A stretch of DNA of 64,000 bases, taken from Spirosoma fluviale (GTDB taxonomy: Bacteria; Bacteroidota; Bacteroidia; Cytophagales; Spirosomataceae). The position numbers and the translations under genes are program-made. The stretch is taken from contig CAMDRO010000006.1 of assembly GCA_945906795.1 (NCBI GenBank), forward strand, positions 1 to 64,000. The letters are read 5' to 3'. The notes beneath the pieces were generated by a model, which was not told where the DNA came from, searched no databases, and worked only from the letters and a program-made list of their open reading frames with translations. Of this stretch, positions 43,640-52,471 are shown one piece after another (within the stretch, counting starts at the first letter, position 1; every line of letters starts with the position of its first letter).

Positions 43640-45448
43640 ATGCAAAGCATCCGCAACATTGCCATTATTGCCCACGTTGACCACGGTAAAACTACTTTAG
43701 TTGACAAAATCATTCACGCCTCAAAAATATTTAGAGAGAATCAAGAGTTTGGAGATTTAATTCTAGATAATAATGATTTAGAGCGTGAGCGAGGTATAAC
43801 GATTACCTCAAAAAACGTATCAGTACGCTACAATGGGGTTAAGATCAATATTATTGACACTCCTGGTCACGCCGACTTTGGAGGAGAAGTGGAGCGTGTT
43901 TTAAGGATGGCTGATGGTGTTTTACTATTGGTTGATGCTTTTGAAGGCCCTATGCCTCAAACTCGTTTCGTATTATCGAAAGCGATTGCTTTGGGGCTCA
44001 AGCCGATTGTTGTGGTCAACAAAGTTGATAAGGAGAATTGTCGTCCAGATGAAGTTCATGAGCAAGTTTTTGACTTAATGTTCAATTTGGATGCATCAGA
44101 GGAGCAATTAGATTTTCCATGTATCTATGGATCTTCGAAGCAAGGGTGGATGAGTGAAGATTGGAAGGAGCCAACAGATAATATCATTGCATTATTAGAT
44201 TCTATTATTAAAAATATTCCTGCATCGAAGGTTCAAGAAGGAACCCCACAAATGCAAATTACCTCATTAGATTATTCATCTTTTGTGGGTCGTATTGCCA
44301 TCGGACGCTTAGAAAGAGGAACCTTGACAGAGGGAATGCAAATTGCGCTTTGCAAAGCGGATGGAAGTACCAAGAAAATGCGCATCAAGGAACTTCAAGT
44401 ATTTGAGGGTTTAGGTAAAGTGAAGGTGGAAAAAGTAGAATGCGGTGAAATTTGTGCCATTACTGGTATTGAAGATTTTGAAATTGGCGACACGGTTGCC
44501 GATGCTGAAAATCCAGAAGTATTAGAGCGTATCGCGATCGACGAGCCTACCATGAATATGTTGTTTACGATAAACAACTCGCCATTTTTTGGGAAAGAGG
44601 GAAAATTAGTTACTTCTCGTCATATTCGTGAGCGATTATTCAAGGAGACTGAAAAGAATTTGGCCTTAAAAGTAATGAATACGGAGAGTGAAGATAAATT
44701 TTTAGTTTTTGGACGAGGAATTTTACATTTATCCGTGCTAATAGAAACCATGCGTCGGGAAGGATATGAGTTACAAGTAGGCCAACCGCAAGTTATTTTC
44801 AAAGAAGGTGAAAATGGGGAGCGTTTAGAGCCCATTGAAACTTTGGTTGTCGATGTACCCGCGGAAGTTGCTGGAAAGGTGATTGAACTTGCAACCCAAG
44901 GAAAGGGAGAATTGTTGATTATGGAACCTAAAGGTGACCTTCAACATTTAGAATTCAATATACCCTCTAGGGGTTTAATCGGTTTAAGATCAAAAGTATT
45001 AACAGCAACATTTGGCGAAGCCATTATGGCGCACCGTTTTACCGCTTATGAGCCATTCAAAGGACCTATTCCAGGACGTATAAATGGTTCGTTAATATCG
45101 ATGAATACGGGAGCTGCTATCCCCTACGCCATAGATAAATTACAAGATAGAGGAGTCTTTTTCATCGATCCAGGTGAAGAGGTTTATACAGGAATGGTTG
45201 TAGGAGAACATAATCGTCAAAATGACATTGAAGTTAACCTACAAAACGCCAAGCAATTAACTAATATGCGAGCTTCTGGAACAGATTCGAACGCCAAAAT
45301 TGCTCCTAAATTAAATTTCTCTTTAGAAGAATGTATGGAATTTATACAAAAGGATGAATATTTAGAAATTACTCCTAAATCACTTCGAATGCGTAAAATA
45401 TGGCTAGATCCTAATGAGCGCAAACGCAATGAGAAAAAACCAAGCTAA
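43640..45448 (+). CDS. typA: Ribosome-associated translational GTPase TypA/BipA
   Basis: A 602-residue EF-G-like GTPase. G1 is AHVDHGKTT, G2 RERGITI, G3 DTPGHADFGGEVERVL and G4 NKVDKENC. The C-terminal half has GRGILHLSVLIETMRREGYE and the BipA-specific domain around PIPGRINGSLISMNTGAAIPY. BipA assists 50S assembly and growth at low temperature or stress. It has its own -7 box and a bidirectional terminator. Confidence 0.97.
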   Translation: MQSIRNIAIIAHVDHGKTTLVDKIIHASKIFRENQEFGDLILDNNDLERERGITITSKNVSVRYNGVKINIIDTPGHADFGGEVERVLRMADGVLLLVDAFEGPMPQTRFVLSKAIALGLKPIVVVNKVDKENCRPDEVHEQVFDLMFNLDASEEQLDFPCIYGSSKQGWMSEDWKEPTDNIIALLDSIIKNIPASKVQEGTPQMQITSLDYSSFVGRIAIGRLERGTLTEGMQIALCKADGSTKKMRIKELQVFEGLGKVKVEKVECGEICAITGIEDFEIGDTVADAENPEVLERIAIDEPTMNMLFTINNSPFFGKEGKLVTSRHIRERLFKETEKNLALKVMNTESEDKFLVFGRGILHLSVLIETMRREGYELQVGQPQVIFKEGENGERLEPIETLVVDVPAEVAGKVIELATQGKGELLIMEPKGDLQHLEFNIPSRGLIGLRSKVLTATFGEAIMAHRFTAYEPFKGPIPGRINGSLISMNTGAAIPYAIDKLQDRGVFFIDPGEEVYTGMVVGEHNRQNDIEVNLQNAKQLTNMRASGTDSNAKIAPKLNFSLEECMEFIQKDEYLEITPKSLRMRKIWLDPNERKRNEKKPS

Positions 45449-45458
45449 TACCCAGATT

Positions 45459-45490
45459 AAAAAAGACTACTCAAAAAGGTAGTCTTTTTT
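45459..45490. terminator. Bidirectional terminator between typA and comEC
   Basis: AAAAAAGACTAC (45459-45470) and GTAGTCTTTTTT (45479-45490) around an 8-base loop, with A and T runs on both sides, suited to both convergent transcripts. Confidence 0.88.
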
Positions 45491-47555
45491 AATACACAAT
45501 AGCTGATCTCTGATCCAAAAAATCAACTTTCTTACTTAATAAATGAGGATAATAAGTCGACCATACATGCTGAAAATAAATGCTAGGTTTATTTGCAATA
45601 AGCAAGGTGGAATGATCCCAAGTGCGTAACCAGTTCGGATTTTTCATGAGTACATTTCTTGATACAATCACGGTGGTTCCTTGGCCAACTGGCTTAATGG
45701 CTGCTTTATTTAAAAGAATGAATTTTTTCTTTTTATACACCCAACTGTAATTCATACTTGGATCATAATAGTGACCTAATGTATCCGCAACTCCCATATT
45801 TGCCCAAAGTGGACTTAGATGACCCTGTATCCAGAGAGGATCTAACTGCAATCCCAATGGAGCAAAAAAATGTGATTTAATGCCAGAGACCACGACAAAA
45901 ATAGGGTAGCCTTTGTATTGAGACAAAAAAGATTGTTGATAGTTGCGACTAGGGACTATGTGAAATAAGATTTCAAAGCTAATAAATAGGATAGCTAATG
46001 ACATATATATCCACTTACGGTAAGTCAACCAACACCAGAAGCACGTAACAAGTAAAAAATAAATGAAAACTTCAATCAAGTGAATTTTAAGAAATGGAAT
46101 GATGGGATGAAAAAGGCCGACAAACTTGAACATGACAAAATGCAACATTGAAAAGCTAAAATCTAATATAAAGCCTAGGCATAGCAACAAAAAATCAAGC
46201 TTAAAAAAAACCAAAATAGGAGATAAACTAATAAATAAAAATCCCGTACCGAGCGAAATAGTAGACAGCACAATTAGAATAGGATTAAGCAATAAGAACC
46301 AAAATGGATTTGGAAATTGATAAAAATAAAAAATAATTAAAGGCCAAGTAAAAATTTGGGCTGCAAGAGCAACACAAGTTAACTCCCAAGAATTATATAA
46401 AATAAATTGAAGAGGTTTAAATGAAAAATTAAGTTTTATCAGAGATGCCCATTTTTGTTGGAAAATAATTAGGCCTAGCACAGCCAAGTAAGATAGCTGA
46501 AAACCGGGCTCAAACAAAGCCATAGGTTTACAGACTAATAGCACAAAACATGAGAACGCTAACGTATTAATTCCATTTTGTTGGCGTAAAAATGCCTTAG
46601 CGAAAAGCATCACAGAAAACATCCAAGCAGACCTAAGAACTGGGTCAGAAAAACCAGAAATTCCAGCATAAGTCCAAAGCAAAGTCATCATCAAAATGAA
46701 AAAAAGTATTTTGCCATAGCGGCCTTTCCGCAATAAAAAGCCAAAAATAAGACTTAAACCTGCATATAAAAGGCCAACATGCAAACCTGAAACCGACAAG
46801 ATGTGAATGGCGCCCAAGGATGAGTAGACCGACATCGTTTCAAAGTCGATGCTTGATTTAACTCCCAAGAGCATCGTTTTTGCCACATCTAAATTGATGC
46901 CGCGATGCATAGCAAGCTCTAAATGTTCGGCTAAACAAGATTGCCAAAAGTGAAAATAGTAACTGATATTTTTAGTATCAACAGCGTCATTTAACTGCGC
47001 AAACGCTTTTTTAGCAATAAATGCAGAGCCGTAAATTCCTTTGGCCTGAAAATATGCTGACCAATTTTTCTCAAAAGGAAATGACGGTTGAGGAAAAGGA
47101 ATCAATTTAGATTTCACAAGTAATCTGCTTCCCTTCACAGGCTTATTTGCCGTTTTTTCAAGGTATATTTTAAATTTACCTGAACCCTTTTTCCATTTCT
47201 TTTGATCTATAAATGCGATGCAATGAACAAAGAGGGAGATGGACTTAGGTTTGATTTCAGGAAAATCAATGACCTCAAAAACAAAAATGTTTGTCTTTTT
47301 GAGATCGAAATTTAAGGTTTCTTGGGCGTTAAAACCCGTGTTTAAATAGCTAGAAATAGGCAATAAAAGGCTGAAAGAAATACTTAAAAAATAGCGTATT
47401 CTTAAAAAGCTCCCTATAAAAACTGCGACCCATAGGCCCATTAAAATATAAAAAAACGGGTTTGAATAATATGGAAAATAGGCATAAAAGCCTATTCCAA
47501 TCATCCATAAAATGGTGATCCGAAGAAAAGGGAAACGAAGGAAAAAAGAGTACAA
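45489..47555 (-). CDS. comEC: ComEC/Rec2-type competence membrane protein
   Basis: A 688-residue membrane protein with two N-terminal helices, an exterior region (about 60-200), then the competence core with about eight to ten helices: LLGVKSSIDFETMSVYSSLGAIHILSVSGLHVGLLYAG and FSDPVLRSAWMFSVMLF. ComEC forms the inner-membrane channel for single-stranded DNA in natural transformation. The C-terminal 170 residues do not show the HxHxDH of the metallo-beta-lactamase nuclease domain found in many ComECs, a known variant in this phylum. It follows nadD by 17 bases. Confidence 0.88.
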   Translation of the reverse strand: MYSFFLRFPFLRITILWMIGIGFYAYFPYYSNPFFYILMGLWVAVFIGSFLRIRYFLSISFSLLLPISSYLNTGFNAQETLNFDLKKTNIFVFEVIDFPEIKPKSISLFVHCIAFIDQKKWKKGSGKFKIYLEKTANKPVKGSRLLVKSKLIPFPQPSFPFEKNWSAYFQAKGIYGSAFIAKKAFAQLNDAVDTKNISYYFHFWQSCLAEHLELAMHRGINLDVAKTMLLGVKSSIDFETMSVYSSLGAIHILSVSGLHVGLLYAGLSLIFGFLLRKGRYGKILFFILMMTLLWTYAGISGFSDPVLRSAWMFSVMLFAKAFLRQQNGINTLAFSCFVLLVCKPMALFEPGFQLSYLAVLGLIIFQQKWASLIKLNFSFKPLQFILYNSWELTCVALAAQIFTWPLIIFYFYQFPNPFWFLLLNPILIVLSTISLGTGFLFISLSPILVFFKLDFLLLCLGFILDFSFSMLHFVMFKFVGLFHPIIPFLKIHLIEVFIYFLLVTCFWCWLTYRKWIYMSLAILFISFEILFHIVPSRNYQQSFLSQYKGYPIFVVVSGIKSHFFAPLGLQLDPLWIQGHLSPLWANMGVADTLGHYYDPSMNYSWVYKKKKFILLNKAAIKPVGQGTTVIVSRNVLMKNPNWLRTWDHSTLLIANKPSIYFQHVWSTYYPHLLSKKVDFLDQRSAIVY

Positions 47556-47572
47556 AGTTTAGGCAGATAGGC

Positions 47573-48145
47573 CTAAAGGTAAAATTTTTTCTGACAGATC
47601 ATAGCCTCCACTTGATCAGGAACTAGATATTTAATGGGCTTGCCTTGTTGGATACAAGATCTAATATAGGTGGCAGAAATTTGCAAAATGGGTGCATCAA
47701 TCTTAATGATACTTTTATGCTGCCATAAATCGGAGGTGGCTATTTCGCCACGAGGATATACGTAGAGCTTAAAATAATCAAGTATCTTATCGAAATTTTT
47801 CCAACTTTTAAACTGCTCAAGGTTATCGCCTCCCAAAATCAAAGAAAATTCTTTCGTAGGATGACGCTCAGTTAAGTGGATTAACGTATCTATCGTATAA
47901 GATGGTTTCGTTAAGCTAAATTCAATGTCGCAGGATTTAAAAGCAAAATTATCGGCAATGGCTCTTTCAACTAAATCAAGTCGATCAAATTCATGTAATA
48001 AATTTTTACTTTTTTTATGCGGATTTTGGGGAGAAACGACAAACCAAATTTGGTCTAATTCCGTTTGATTTAATGCGGCTTGGGCAATAATGAGGTGTCC
48101 ATGATGAATGGGATTAAAAGAGCCAAAAAACAATCCGACTTTCAT
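47573..48145 (-). CDS. nadD: Nicotinate-nucleotide adenylyltransferase
   Basis: A 190-residue nucleotidyltransferase. The motif GLFFGSFNPIHHGHLIIAQ is (H/T)xGH type, and ISATYIRSCIQQGKPIKYLV the C-terminal ISSTxIR-like motif. It makes NaAD from NaMN in NAD synthesis. Gap to gmk upstream is 1 base, and comEC follows downstream, so gmk-nadD-comEC look like one operon. Confidence 0.95.
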   Translation of the reverse strand: MKVGLFFGSFNPIHHGHLIIAQAALNQTELDQIWFVVSPQNPHKKSKNLLHEFDRLDLVERAIADNFAFKSCDIEFSLTKPSYTIDTLIHLTERHPTKEFSLILGGDNLEQFKSWKNFDKILDYFKLYVYPRGEIATSDLWQHKSIIKIDAPILQISATYIRSCIQQGKPIKYLVPDQVEAMICQKKFYL

Positions 48146-48146
48146 G

Positions 48147-48713
48147 TTAGCTTGTGAATTGAGTGAACAATTTCTGTGCGTTTGGGATAGCTATATCTAA
48201 TGAATCATTCATTAGAATTACATCAAATTTATCTTGAAATGACCATTCAAACTTCATTTTAAAAACTCTCTTAGAGAGCGATTCTTCTGTCTCGGTACCT
48301 CTTGAACTTAATCTTTCTTCTAATATCTCTAATGAAGGTACTTTGACAAAAATGGCCAAAGCCTTATCACCATAATATTTTTTTAAAGCAAGCCCCCCTT
48401 TAACGTCCACATCAAAAATCACATGCTTTCCACTAGCCCAAATACGCTCAATCTCTGATTTTAGGGTACCATAATAGGCCCCAGAGTACACTTCTTCCCA
48501 CTCAACAAAAGCACCTTCATTGATCTTTTCCCGAAAATCATCAGGAGTAAGAAAGTAATAATCTTGGCCATTCTCTTCTAATCGCCCTCTTTTGTCTCGT
48601 GTACATGCCGAAATGGAAAAACCTAGATTCGAATTATTTTTCAATAATTCTTTAACGATGGTCGTTTTACCTGATCCCGAAGGGGCCGAAAAAATAATTA
48701 ATTTACCTTCCAA
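48147..48713 (-). CDS. gmk: Guanylate kinase
   Basis: A 188-residue kinase with P-loop [18 protein letters not shown]-binding region [19 protein letters not shown] (SxRxxRxxEx) and [15 protein letters not shown]. It converts GMP to GDP. First gene of gmk-nadD-comEC. Confidence 0.97.
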   Translation of the reverse strand: MEGKLIIFSAPSGSGKTTIVKELLKNNSNLGFSISACTRDKRGRLEENGQDYYFLTPDDFREKINEGAFVEWEEVYSGAYYGTLKSEIERIWASGKHVIFDVDVKGGLALKKYYGDKALAIFVKVPSLEILEERLSSRGTETEESLSKRVFKMKFEWSFQDKFDVILMNDSLDIAIPNAQKLFTQFTS

Positions 48714-48769
48714 AAATATTTCACTTTAGTTAAGCTAGCAAAATAAGGGAATAAGAATTGAAATTAGGA

Positions 48770-49006
48770 TTAAAAGCAAAAAAGTTTTAATCTAATCTTG
48801 TTTATAATTTGCTCCGGACAGGATAATTGACATTTAGATTTTATGTTTGTTTTAAGCGACAACTCTAATTCATAGCCCTTTTGACATGGTATACATTGAT
48901 CCTTGTTGGCAAAAAACGACTCTTTTTCAGCTAAACTTGCTTCCCCATCCAAAATCTTTTGAATCAATTGCATACAATCCTGATGGTGTTCACAGCTCAT
49001 TTTCAT
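48770..49006 (-). CDS. Cys-rich zinc-type anti-sigma factor (RsrA/ChrR-like)
   Basis: A 78-residue protein with ten-odd His/Cys: Cys5, His7, His8, Cys11, Cys38, Cys41, Cys59, Cys63 and Cys77. Cys38-x2-Cys41 with Cys11 corresponds to the zinc-binding HxxxCxxC of anti-sigma factors such as RsrA, though the -4 position that is His in RsrA is Asn34 here. The central LDGEASLAEKESFFANK resembles that family. It lies 73 bases downstream of an ECF sigma gene on the same strand, the usual arrangement. It probably holds the sigma inactive and may release it when thiols are oxidised; the redox part is inference. Confidence 0.75.
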   Translation of the reverse strand: MKMSCEHHQDCMQLIQKILDGEASLAEKESFFANKDQCIPCQKGYELELSLKTNIKSKCQLSCPEQIINKIRLKLFCF

Positions 49007-49079
49007 TTTATTTCACCTTAATTCAATTTTTTTAACATCTTCTTCATAAAATTAGTTCCCCTGATTTAATGACACGTTG

Positions 49080-49673
49080 TCAGTTATATCCCTTTGTTTT
49101 AGCATACTTAACTAATTTGGTTTTAAGCAAGGCCCTTGCACGATGCAAACGTGATCTGACTGTGCCGATAGGGATATCTAAGATTTTAGCCATCTCTTCA
49201 TAACTAAATTCCTCCAAGTCACATAAAATAATAATCATTCGAAAATCAACAGGGAGAGATTGGAGTGCGGCGGTGATTTCGTCTCCCAACATATCATTGA
49301 CTGTTTCAGCTTGTAAATCAGCGAAATATGCGGGTTCTGCGGCTTCATCTTCGCCTGAAATGGACTGCTCCACCCATTCAAATTCAACTTTAAAAGGACC
49401 TCTCGATTTTTTTCGATAATCATTGATGAAATTATTTTTCAAAATCCTGAATAACCAGGCTTTCGCATAGGTGCCTGGCTCAAATGAATTTATAAAACGG
49501 TATGCTTTTAAACAAGTGTCCTGAACTAGGTCTTGAGCATCATCTTCGTCAGCTGTTAACTTGAGGGCGAAATTATACATGGCATCCAAATGAGGCATGA
49601 ATTCCTTTTCAAAAACACGCCTCGCATTAACCAAAGAATAACTTTTATCTTGTACCTCGACTTCCATGAGCAT
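49080..49673 (-). CDS. ECF sigma factor (RpoE/SigR-like)
   Basis: A 197-residue sigma-70 family protein with region 2 (FMPHLDAMYNFALKLTADEDDAQDLVQDTCLKAYRF, including the aromatic KAWLFRILKNNFIND stretch) and region 4 (SYEEMAKILDIPIGTVRSRLHRARALLK). Between them is an acidic linker of about 40 residues. ECF regulators respond to envelope or redox stress; pairing with the Cys-rich neighbour favours the latter. An in-frame ATG at 49667 is an alternative start. Confidence 0.9.
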   Translation of the reverse strand: MLMEVEVQDKSYSLVNARRVFEKEFMPHLDAMYNFALKLTADEDDAQDLVQDTCLKAYRFINSFEPGTYAKAWLFRILKNNFINDYRKKSRGPFKVEFEWVEQSISGEDEAAEPAYFADLQAETVNDMLGDEITAALQSLPVDFRMIIILCDLEEFSYEEMAKILDIPIGTVRSRLHRARALLKTKLVKYAKTKGYN

Positions 49674-49746
49674 GAATTTATTCGCAAAATTTACGAGGCA
49701 AGCATAAGTGCAATTATTAAGCCAACAAGCGACGTGACAAAAAGAC

Positions 49747-50256
49747 TTAGTTTTTTTGATTAAATAATTCGAGCATTCCGAAAACCAATGTGCCTAAAAT
49801 AGCACTGGCAAAAGCCCTGAGTAGACTGTATATCAATAAAGTAGTATCGGCGGATTCGACAAAAAATAAAATCAAATGATGCGAGAAAAGCATCACAAAA
49901 ATATAGGGAAAAAACCATAACGCTTTCATTTCACTCAATGATACACTTGATCGCTCGTCATAGCCATTAACCGGAGTTAAAACCTTAAAGAAAACAGGCC
50001 GTAAAAATGCAATAAATACGGTGGCTAATGAATGGATACCATGTGTATTGTAGAATATATCCACAATCCAGCCTATAAAAAATCCGCCAAGAATTAAATA
50101 AAATAAAGGAGTTTGAATAGGCGCTTTTAAAATAATCCAAAGGTAAATAAAGCAAAAAGCCACATGAGCTAATGCCACATCTCGTAGGATAAAAACCTGA
50201 GTAAAAAGGCTAAAAAGAACAATAAAAACCCATTTGATTTGAAATGAATTACCCAT
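49747..50256 (-). CDS. mreD: Rod-shape-determining protein MreD
   Basis: A 169-residue membrane protein with five to six helices and no soluble domain. It is identified mainly by position: third in mreB-mreC-mreD, 1 base after mreC. MreD links MreBC to the peptidoglycan-elongation machinery. Sequence itself is poorly conserved in the family. Confidence 0.82.
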   Translation of the reverse strand: MGNSFQIKWVFIVLFSLFTQVFILRDVALAHVAFCFIYLWIILKAPIQTPLFYLILGGFFIGWIVDIFYNTHGIHSLATVFIAFLRPVFFKVLTPVNGYDERSSVSLSEMKALWFFPYIFVMLFSHHLILFFVESADTTLLIYSLLRAFASAILGTLVFGMLELFNQKN

Positions 50257-50257
50257 A

Positions 50258-51097
50258 TTATTCAGACTTAGGTTTTAAAGTTTCCAACTTTAATTGTTGG
50301 TCTAACAGGTTATTCTTAATCACATACACATATTTAAGGGTTGAGAAATTAGTCAACAGCATCACTTTAATCTGATGAAATGTTTCATCTTTTTCAAGAC
50401 CTAATTTTGCGACAATGCCAATAGGGATATTGGGAGGAAATACCACATTGTAATCAGAAGTTACAATCGTGTCACCTTTAAGCACCTTTTTATATTTGGA
50501 AACATCCATCATTTCTACCACCTCTGTTTGAATTCCAGGCCATTTAATATACCCTAATTCCCCCGTTGATTTAATTTTCGCGGAAACGTTATTGTCTATA
50601 TGCAATACGGAGACCACTAAGGATAAATTAGAGGTACAAGACATGACTTTCCCGACCACTCCCGTAGACGAGATTACCGCCATACCCGGTTTGATTCCAT
50701 CGACTAAGCCTTTGTCAATGGTTAAATAATTCTGTGACATTTGAGTACTTTGATCGATTACCTTACTGGCCAACGGAGCATAGCGATTTAACATGGCTGA
50801 ACTAACAAAATAAGGAACTTTGCTTTCCGGCTGTTTTATTGCACTTAATTTAAAAATCTCTTGTCTTAATCGGGAATTTTCTAATGCTAGCTCCGCATTA
50901 ACTTCACCCAGATGATAGTATGTTTTTATTTCACGACTTGTAGCTAAAAGAGAAGCGGCCCAACGATTTGTTGTGTTCAAATAAATGACATGCTGAAAAT
51001 CATCGTATTTGAAAATAGACCAAACATTAACCAACTCCAATAGAACAAACAAAAGAATTATCCTTTGCCGAATAAGGAATTGAAGCAATTGATTCAT
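50258..51097 (-). CDS. mreC: Rod-shape-determining protein MreC
   Basis: A 279-residue protein with an N-terminal membrane helix (about 10-25), a coiled coil (about 60-85, ELALENSRLRQEIFKL) and the MreC beta domain: LTIDKGLVDGIKPGMAVISSTGVVGKV and VVFPPNIPIGIVAKL. It sits between MreB and the periplasmic enzymes PBP2/RodA. 27 bases after mreB. Confidence 0.93.
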   Translation of the reverse strand: MNQLLQFLIRQRIILLFVLLELVNVWSIFKYDDFQHVIYLNTTNRWAASLLATSREIKTYYHLGEVNAELALENSRLRQEIFKLSAIKQPESKVPYFVSSAMLNRYAPLASKVIDQSTQMSQNYLTIDKGLVDGIKPGMAVISSTGVVGKVMSCTSNLSLVVSVLHIDNNVSAKIKSTGELGYIKWPGIQTEVVEMMDVSKYKKVLKGDTIVTSDYNVVFPPNIPIGIVAKLGLEKDETFHQIKVMLLTNFSTLKYVYVIKNNLLDQQLKLETLKPKSE

Positions 51098-51124
51098 GCC
51101 AAAGCTATAATTAAAAGAAAGAAA

Positions 51125-52150
51125 TTAGGTAATTAAGACCGCTCTATATTTGTCAAGATTTTTAAGAATTTCGCCTGTACCTCGCACAACGGCCTTTAAA
51201 GGATCATCAGCAACATGTACTTTCAGTTGGGTTTTCTTCTCAATTCTTTTATCCAAACCATGTAACATGGCACCTCCACCAGTTAAATGAATTCCATTGT
51301 GGAAAATATCCCCGGATAACTCGGCAGGCGCCCTTTGCAAGGTTTCCATAATAGCCACCTCAATTTTTGTAATTGAACTATCTAAGGCATAAGCGATTTC
51401 AGAATAATTAATTAAAATCTCTTTTGGAATACCTGTCATTTGATCACGGCCTCTAATCTCAAAATCGGGTGGTGCATTTTCTAATTCTGGCAATGCCGCA
51501 CCCACTTGAATTTTAATCTGCTCGGCCGACCTTTCGCCAATAACTAATTTATGCTCACGCAATAAATAATCTTTTATATCTCTTGTAAATTCATCTCCTG
51601 CTACACGAATTGAGTTTTCAACTACAATTCCACTCAATGAAATAATGGCAACCTCCGTGGTGCCTCCACCGATATCCACCACAAGTGATCCATTGGGTTG
51701 CTCAATATCAATTCCAATCCCGATCGCTGCTGCAATAGGCTCATGCACCATATAAACTTCACGTGCCCCAGCATGCTCCGCTGAATCCTTTACCGCTCTT
51801 TTTTCCACCTCTGTAATCCCTGAAGGAATACAAATAACCATTCGCAAAGCAGGCGAAAAAAACGAATTCCCCTTATCCATCATCTTAATCAATCCACGCA
51901 TCATTAGTTCAGCTGCTGTAAAATCCGCAATTACACCATCCTTCAAAGGCCGAATCGTTTTGATATTTTCATTCGTTTTTTCATGCATCATCATGGCTTG
52001 TCTACCTACAGCCAACACATTATTTGTTTTTCTGTCTAAAGCAATGATAGATGGCTCATCCACCACAACCTGATCTTTATAAATGATTAGGGTATTTGCA
52101 GTACCTAGGTCAATCGCGATGTCCTTTGTAAAAAAATTAAATAATCCCAT
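51125..52150 (-). CDS. mreB: Rod-shape-determining actin homologue MreB
   Basis: A 341-residue actin fold protein: DIAIDLGTANTLIYKD-like phosphate-1 loop (ATP), VVDIGGGTTEVAIISLSG (phosphate-2), and LTGGGAMLHGLDKRIE (adenosine motif). It polymerises along the membrane and positions cell-wall synthesis, so the organism is presumably rod- or vibrio-shaped. The upstream minus box TAAATTTG (52207..52200) may be its -7 element. It is the first gene of mreBCD. Confidence 0.97.
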   Translation of the reverse strand: MGLFNFFTKDIAIDLGTANTLIIYKDQVVVDEPSIIALDRKTNNVLAVGRQAMMMHEKTNENIKTIRPLKDGVIADFTAAELMMRGLIKMMDKGNSFFSPALRMVICIPSGITEVEKRAVKDSAEHAGAREVYMVHEPIAAAIGIGIDIEQPNGSLVVDIGGGTTEVAIISLSGIVVENSIRVAGDEFTRDIKDYLLREHKLVIGERSAEQIKIQVGAALPELENAPPDFEIRGRDQMTGIPKEILINYSEIAYALDSSITKIEVAIMETLQRAPAELSGDIFHNGIHLTGGGAMLHGLDKRIEKKTQLKVHVADDPLKAVVRGTGEILKNLDKYRAVLIT

Positions 52151-52318
52151 GATTTAGTATAATTATTGGATTTGAGCTAGATGGTAAATCCACAAGTACC
52201 AAATTTACGATAAATTATGAGCTAATTATTTATTTTAATTTAAAAATATAGGCGTCCTAAAAATAATTATAAAAACACCGAGTACTCACTTTTTGAATTT
52301 TTGAAGAATCAAAAAAGC

Positions 52319-52332
52319 ATACTTATAAGTAT
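52319..52332. promoter_or_regulatory. Perfect palindrome ATACTTATAAGTAT, possible operator
   Basis: A 14-base perfect palindrome centred 70 bases upstream of the AraC gene's -33 element, in an otherwise featureless AT-rich region. It could bind a dimeric regulator of mreB or the AraC gene. With AT-rich DNA, a chance palindrome of this length is not impossible. Confidence 0.35.
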
Positions 52333-52391
52333 ATTACAATAAAAGCTAGTAAAATATATTAGAAAAAAAGACAATTTTTTTTCAAAATAAT

Positions 52392-52421
52392 TTGGATTTA
52401 TTCGATGATTTATTAGTTTTG
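52392..52421 (+). promoter_or_regulatory. Promoter of the AraC-family gene
   Basis: TTG at 52392-52394, 19-base spacer, TAGTTTTG at 52414-52421; predicted start near 52427, giving a leader of 45 bases. Confidence 0.7.
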
Positions 52422-52471
52422 TCCAAGTTAAATTAAAAAAATCGTAATAATTGACGATAAAACACTAGAAA

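Larger units (their letters stand above)
52151..52471. other. 321-base intergenic region, mreB to AraC gene
   Basis: AT-rich and without a gene. It holds a TAAATTTG -7 candidate for mreB on the minus strand (52207..52200), a 14-base perfect palindrome at 52319-52332, and the AraC promoter at 52392-52421. I see no RNA hairpin or terminator. Confidence 0.7.

Noticed and set aside
45489-47555. ComEC C-terminal metallo-beta-lactamase domain
   Set aside because: No HxHxDH motif is visible in the last 170 residues.
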